Assembly (NCBI GenBank): GCA_902462035.1
Contig: CABQAC010000098.1
Span: 1-7,598, forward strand
Reading direction: 5' to 3'
DNA from: an uncultured Eubacteriales bacterium
GTDB lineage: Bacteria > Bacillota > Clostridia > Oscillospirales > Acutalibacteraceae
DNA length: 7,598 bases
The translations under genes and the position numbers were made by a program. Under the pieces are notes generated by a model. The model worked only from the letters and a program-made list of their open reading frames with translations. It did not search any database and was not told where the DNA came from. Below are positions 5,926 through 7,598 of the stretch, piece by piece (position 1 is the first letter of the stretch; the number at the start of each line of letters is the position of its first letter).

Positions 5926-5970
5926 CTTCACCTCGCCAATAGTGTTCGCACCCGGCGAACGCCTTAGGCG
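5926..5970 (-). promoter_or_regulatory. hairpin leader before the 60-aa gene
   Basis: On the minus strand, CGCC-TAA-GGCG (5970-5960) abuts GTTCGC-5-GCGAAC (5960-5944), and the ribosome site GGCGAGGTGA (5937-5928) follows. The TTCGCC segment (5959-5954) could also pair with GGCGAG of the ribosome site (one U-G pair), so mutually exclusive folds are possible. No T-run follows, so a terminator is unlikely. Confidence 0.4.
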
Positions 5971-5983
5971 TAGCAATGTTTTC

Positions 5984-6643
5984 CTAGTTTTTTGAAGGTT
6001 TGATATTCCGTTCGAACATCAGTTCAAAGGACTTCATGAATAAATCGCGTTTCCCCTTTTGGTAATAAAAAGCATAGGGAATCAGCATGACCAGAGCCCC
6101 CGCGGTGCAAACAATGATGTCCCACATGGTATCTCCCACGCCGGTGCCCTGCACGTTCTGCGGGTCGGTTCCAAAAATCAAGCTGATGATAAACTCCGCG
6201 ATCTCCCAAACACCGGCTACCGCAACCGATACCGACAGCGTAAACACGCAGACCAGCGGAAAGTCGCTTTTTTCAATCTCCTTTTTTGGCTTTAGGACGT
6301 AAAACAGGATCAGGGCCAGGATGCTGGTGAACACACCGGCAAAAGTATGGGCAAATTTATCGTATAGCGGAATGCGGTGGTAACCGTACATGGAAAGCCC
6401 AACCGTATAAAGCGCAAGAAAAAACGCATAAATTAAAATATCCAGCTGGTAAACGCGCCGATAACGCAGCAGCCGGTATAGCCCTGTCAGCACCAACGGA
6501 AGCAGCAGCGCGGAAAAGGCCAATACATAGCTGTATGCCACGCCTTGCAGCAAATAATAGATACCCACCGCTAAATTGGTCAATAAAAAAACAATCATAA
6601 CAGCGATGCACGCGATGCGGGCCGTTTTGTCTTTTCTCTGCAT
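5984..6643 (-). CDS. six-span DUF2238/YjdF-like membrane protein
   Basis: A 219-aa integral membrane protein. ATG 6643 is chosen because GGAGGT (6656-6651) lies 7 nt upstream. An in-frame ATG at 6700 would place the start inside the preceding gene's terminator and has no ribosome site. Spans are predicted at ~11-30, 36-57, 68-87, 100-117, 130-150 and 174-195. Polar residues within or near the membrane form the ordered motifs YDKFAHTFAG (94-103), WEIAEF (146-151), GTGVGDTMWD (166-175) and AGA (181-183). This DK..H...G / E..E / GDT..D spacing matches the DUF2238 (YjdF) family. The conserved Asp, Glu and His suggest a metal site or proton relay, but no reaction is known. The C-terminus is basic and cytoplasmic-looking. 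The next gene downstream is the 60-aa protein. Confidence 0.8.
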   Translation of the reverse strand: MQRKDKTARIACIAVMIVFLLTNLAVGIYYLLQGVAYSYVLAFSALLLPLVLTGLYRLLRYRRVYQLDILIYAFFLALYTVGLSMYGYHRIPLYDKFAHTFAGVFTSILALILFYVLKPKKEIEKSDFPLVCVFTLSVSVAVAGVWEIAEFIISLIFGTDPQNVQGTGVGDTMWDIIVCTAGALVMLIPYAFYYQKGKRDLFMKSFELMFERNIKPSKN

Positions 6644-6650
6644 TTGCAAC

Positions 6651-6656
6651 ACCTCC
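6651..6656 (-). promoter_or_regulatory. ribosome site fixing the membrane-protein start
   Basis: GGAGGT on the minus strand lies 7 nt before ATG 6643 and is the only strong SD in this leader. It rules out the longer in-frame start at 6700. Confidence 0.8.
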
Positions 6657-6684
6657 GATTCATTATATCCGGATTCCGCCATAA

Positions 6685-6721
6685 AAAAAATACGCGGCAT
6701 AAAAATTGCCGCGTATTTTTT
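6685..6721. terminator. A/T-flanked intrinsic terminator after the 32-aa gene
   Basis: The 15-nt arms AAAAAATACGCGGCA (6685-6699) and TGCCGCGTATTTTTT (6707-6721) are perfectly complementary with a 7-nt loop. On the minus strand the T-run completes a canonical terminator 9 nt past the stop of the 32-aa gene. It is structurally symmetrical, but no plus-strand gene lies immediately upstream of it. Confidence 0.9.
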
Positions 6722-6730
6722 GTAACGGTA

Positions 6731-6829
6731 TTACGAATCCTCGTCCTGATCTATCGCGCTGGCCTCCCACCGGACCAGCCCGACAACCACCAACAGCATG
6801 ATTCCAATCGCGATGATCCCTTCCAGCAT
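6731..6829 (-). CDS. 32-aa single-span membrane microprotein
   Basis: A short gene (32 codons plus TAA) with complete signals: GAGGGG 7 nt before ATG 6829 and a strong intrinsic terminator 9 nt after the stop. Residues 1-19 begin MLEG and form one continuous hydrophobic helix (IIAIGIMLLVVVGLV, 5-19). Then come RW and a short acidic tail ending DQDEDS, so the topology is probably N-terminus out or re-entrant with a charged tail. I recognise no family. Inference: such microproteins often regulate a membrane enzyme or transporter. The six-span membrane protein on the same strand is the nearest candidate, although the terminator separates them. It could instead be a toxin-like hydrophobic peptide, but the acidic tail argues against that. 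Confidence 0.72.
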   Translation of the reverse strand: MLEGIIAIGIMLLVVVGLVRWEASAIDQDEDS

Positions 6830-6990
6830 CTTTCTTCCCCTCCCGTTCTTGCGTGTGGGTTCCCGCAATCCTACCGCCACTTTTTACCTTCATCATATGT
6901 TTTATTCTGGAAAATGCTCCTCTCTGCCGCCGGTTTCCGGTTTTGTTCCCTTTCTTTTCTTCCCGCATATCCTGTAGGGGAGGTTATGCC
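6830..6990. promoter_or_regulatory. divergent intergenic region (161 nt)
   Basis: This gap between the divergent 32-aa (minus) and 70-aa (plus) genes should hold promoters for both, but none is convincing. On the plus strand, TTGTTC-17-CATATC (near 6943-6971) is the best match and is poor. On the minus strand, TATGAT and TAGGAT hexamers lack good -35 partners. The plus side is pyrimidine-rich near 6925-6965. No repeat or RNA gene was seen. Confidence 0.3.
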
Positions 6991-7203
6991 ATGAATTTGA
7001 AAAACAACCAGATTACCATGCGAGAATTGCTTGCCAATCCCAAGGCCCGCGCCCTGCTCCGCAGGGAGTTTCCGGATGTGATGAACAGCCCCCTTCTTTC
7101 CTTTGCTGAAAATATGACGCTGCAAAATGTGTTGGAATTTGCACGGAGTTATGTTCCGCAGCATAAAGTCCGTTCCGTTATGGCCCAGCTGAAGGAACTG
7201 TGA
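6991..7203 (+). CDS. 70-aa helical protein resembling an enzyme C-terminal module
   Basis: A plus-strand gene of 70 codons starting at ATG 6991, with GGGGAGGT ending 6 nt upstream. The open frame extends further left, but that part is poor in coding character and lacks an SD. The product is soluble and largely helical. The pattern TMRELLANPKARALLRREFP, then NSPLL...ENMTLQNVL, then a C-terminal helix ending AQLKEL resembles a short module (LLxDPxAxxVLxxxxP...P...A.xMSLxxL...L) that I recall as a C-terminal appendage of some glycoside hydrolases and esterases and as a stand-alone protein in Firmicutes. Its function is unknown. It is the only clear complete gene on the plus strand and is convergent with the acetyltransferase through a shared terminator. 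Confidence 0.8.
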   Translation: MNLKNNQITMRELLANPKARALLRREFPDVMNSPLLSFAENMTLQNVLEFARSYVPQHKVRSVMAQLKEL

Positions 7204-7236
7204 CAAAACGCCCGGGCCGCGCCCTTACGGTGCCGC

Positions 7237-7279
7237 AAAAAACGGCAGAACGAATGATAGATTCGTTCTGCCGTTTTTT
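7237..7279. terminator. bidirectional terminator between convergent genes
   Basis: Perfect 19-nt arms (7237-7255 and 7261-7279), with core CGGCAGAACGAAT and six A/T pairs at the base, enclose the 5-nt loop GATAG. The T-run works on the plus strand for the 70-aa gene and on the minus strand for the acetyltransferase, whose TAA stop (7280-7278) overlaps the base of the stem. Confidence 0.92.
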
Positions 7280-7598
7280 ATTGTACCGGCGGAATCAGGC
7301 TTTTTGCAAGCCAAATATCCGGCTTGCCGATTCCGTTGGCGTTGGGGATCACGCCGACAATTTGGTACCCCACCTTCTGATAAAATGTATAAGGATGCCC
7401 CTTCAGGTTTTGAATGTTCTTTATTTTTTCAAACGTATCCTGAAACAAATTGGAATCCGCCAGCGTGGTGCTTCCATTTTCATCATCGCTGCCCAGGTAA
7501 ACGGTCAGACACCCTTTTCGCCGCAGTGTCCGCTCCAGTTCCGCACAAAGCCGGGTTCCGATTCCCTGTCTTTGAAAAGCCTTGCCAACTACCATAGG
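7278..7598 (-). CDS. GNAT acetyltransferase, AAC(6')-like (5' end outside window)
   Basis: The C-terminal 106 codons are present; the gene continues beyond the right edge (the codon before Met 7595 is CCT), so this Met is internal. The visible part begins with the acetyl-CoA pyrophosphate-binding motif A (VVGKAFQRQGIGTRL, with the Q-x-x-G-x-G pattern). It then has a beta strand with YLGSDDENGSTTL and a C-terminal region HPYTFYQKVGYQIVGVIP followed by NGIGKPDIWLAK. The FYxKxGY motif is typical of GNAT enzymes, and the GxDDE... / ...NGxGKPDIxxAK pairing resembles what I remember of aminoglycoside 6'-N-acetyltransferase-like proteins. Many such relatives are not resistance enzymes, so substrate and phenotype should not be assumed. 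It would transfer acetyl from acetyl-CoA to an amine in the cytoplasm. Confidence 0.85.
   Translation of the reverse strand, partial: PMVVGKAFQRQGIGTRLCAELERTLRRKGCLTVYLGSDDENGSTTLADSNLFQDTFEKIKNIQNLKGHPYTFYQKVGYQIVGVIPNANGIGKPDIWLAKSLIPPVQ

Noticed and set aside
5944..5970. attC-like recombination site or intrinsic terminator
   Set aside because: The arms do not fit the RYYYAAC/GTTRRRY order of integron attC sites, and no T-run follows on the minus strand.
5457..5995. Overlapping plus-strand frames across the regulator and 60-aa genes
   Set aside because: They cross two terminator/promoter structures and are antisense to better-supported genes.
6662..6667. Perfect TATAAT on the minus strand before the six-span membrane protein
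   Set aside because: Transcription would start within the SD (6651-6656), and the only -35 is a T-run belonging to the terminator. It is too close to serve as the promoter, although I found no better one.
6644..6700. Longer N-terminus of the six-span protein (start at 6700)
   Set aside because: The codons overlap the preceding terminator, lack an SD and are polar, whereas ATG 6643 has GGAGGT at ideal spacing.
6853..6990. N-terminal extension of the 70-aa plus-strand protein
   Set aside because: The extra residues are a Cys/Phe/Ser-rich translation of a pyrimidine-rich spacer; ATG 6991 has a strong SD.

Overview
The window looks like chromosomal DNA from a low-to-mid GC Gram-positive Clostridia member, probably Ruminococcaceae/Oscillospiraceae-like. 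The signs are strong AGGAGG-type ribosome sites, intrinsic terminators with long T-runs, a Clostridia-style lipoprotein with Gly/Met-rich loops, and a VanS-like short-G1-box kinase. By eye, base composition is slightly above half GC. Nearly everything reads on the minus strand. No tRNA, rRNA, CRISPR or insertion sequence was seen.

Reading along the minus strand (right to left), the layout is as follows. (1) 7598-7278: 3' part of a GNAT acetyltransferase resembling AAC(6')-type enzymes, ending in a bidirectional terminator (7237-7279). It shares this terminator with a convergent plus-strand 70-aa helical protein (6991-7203). (2) 6829-6731: a 32-aa single-span membrane protein with its own ribosome site and terminator (6685-6721). 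(3) 6643-5984: a six-span DUF2238/YjdF-like membrane protein, then a 60-aa acidic protein of unknown function (5921-5739), ending in a terminator (5666-5702). (4) 5552/5582-3530: an OmpR-family response regulator and its sensor kinase behind a good promoter (TTGCGC-17-TATAAT), ending in a terminator (3472-3521). (5) 3401-114: a tightly overlapping three-gene operon with a VTC-type polyphosphate polymerase domain protein, a DUF4956 membrane protein, and a Cthe_2159-like beta-helix lipoprotein. It ends in a bidirectional terminator (62-105) beyond which a plus-strand gene may end at 44.

The most interesting part is the 5.5-kb block formed by (4) and (5). A cytoplasmic VTC/TTM-fold protein that may make or bind polyphosphate, a multi-span membrane partner and a surface carbohydrate-binding lipoprotein are translationally coupled by 4- and 8-bp overlaps. 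A two-component system sits directly upstream on the same strand. The inference is a signal-regulated envelope system linking polyphosphate or another phosphorylated polymer to the cell surface. The three families are known to occur together, but I know of no established joint function.

Several starts should be corrected. The regulator most likely begins at TTG 5552, the six-span protein at ATG 6643, and the VTC and 60-aa proteins at their second Met. The long open frames antisense to the lipoprotein are composition artefacts.
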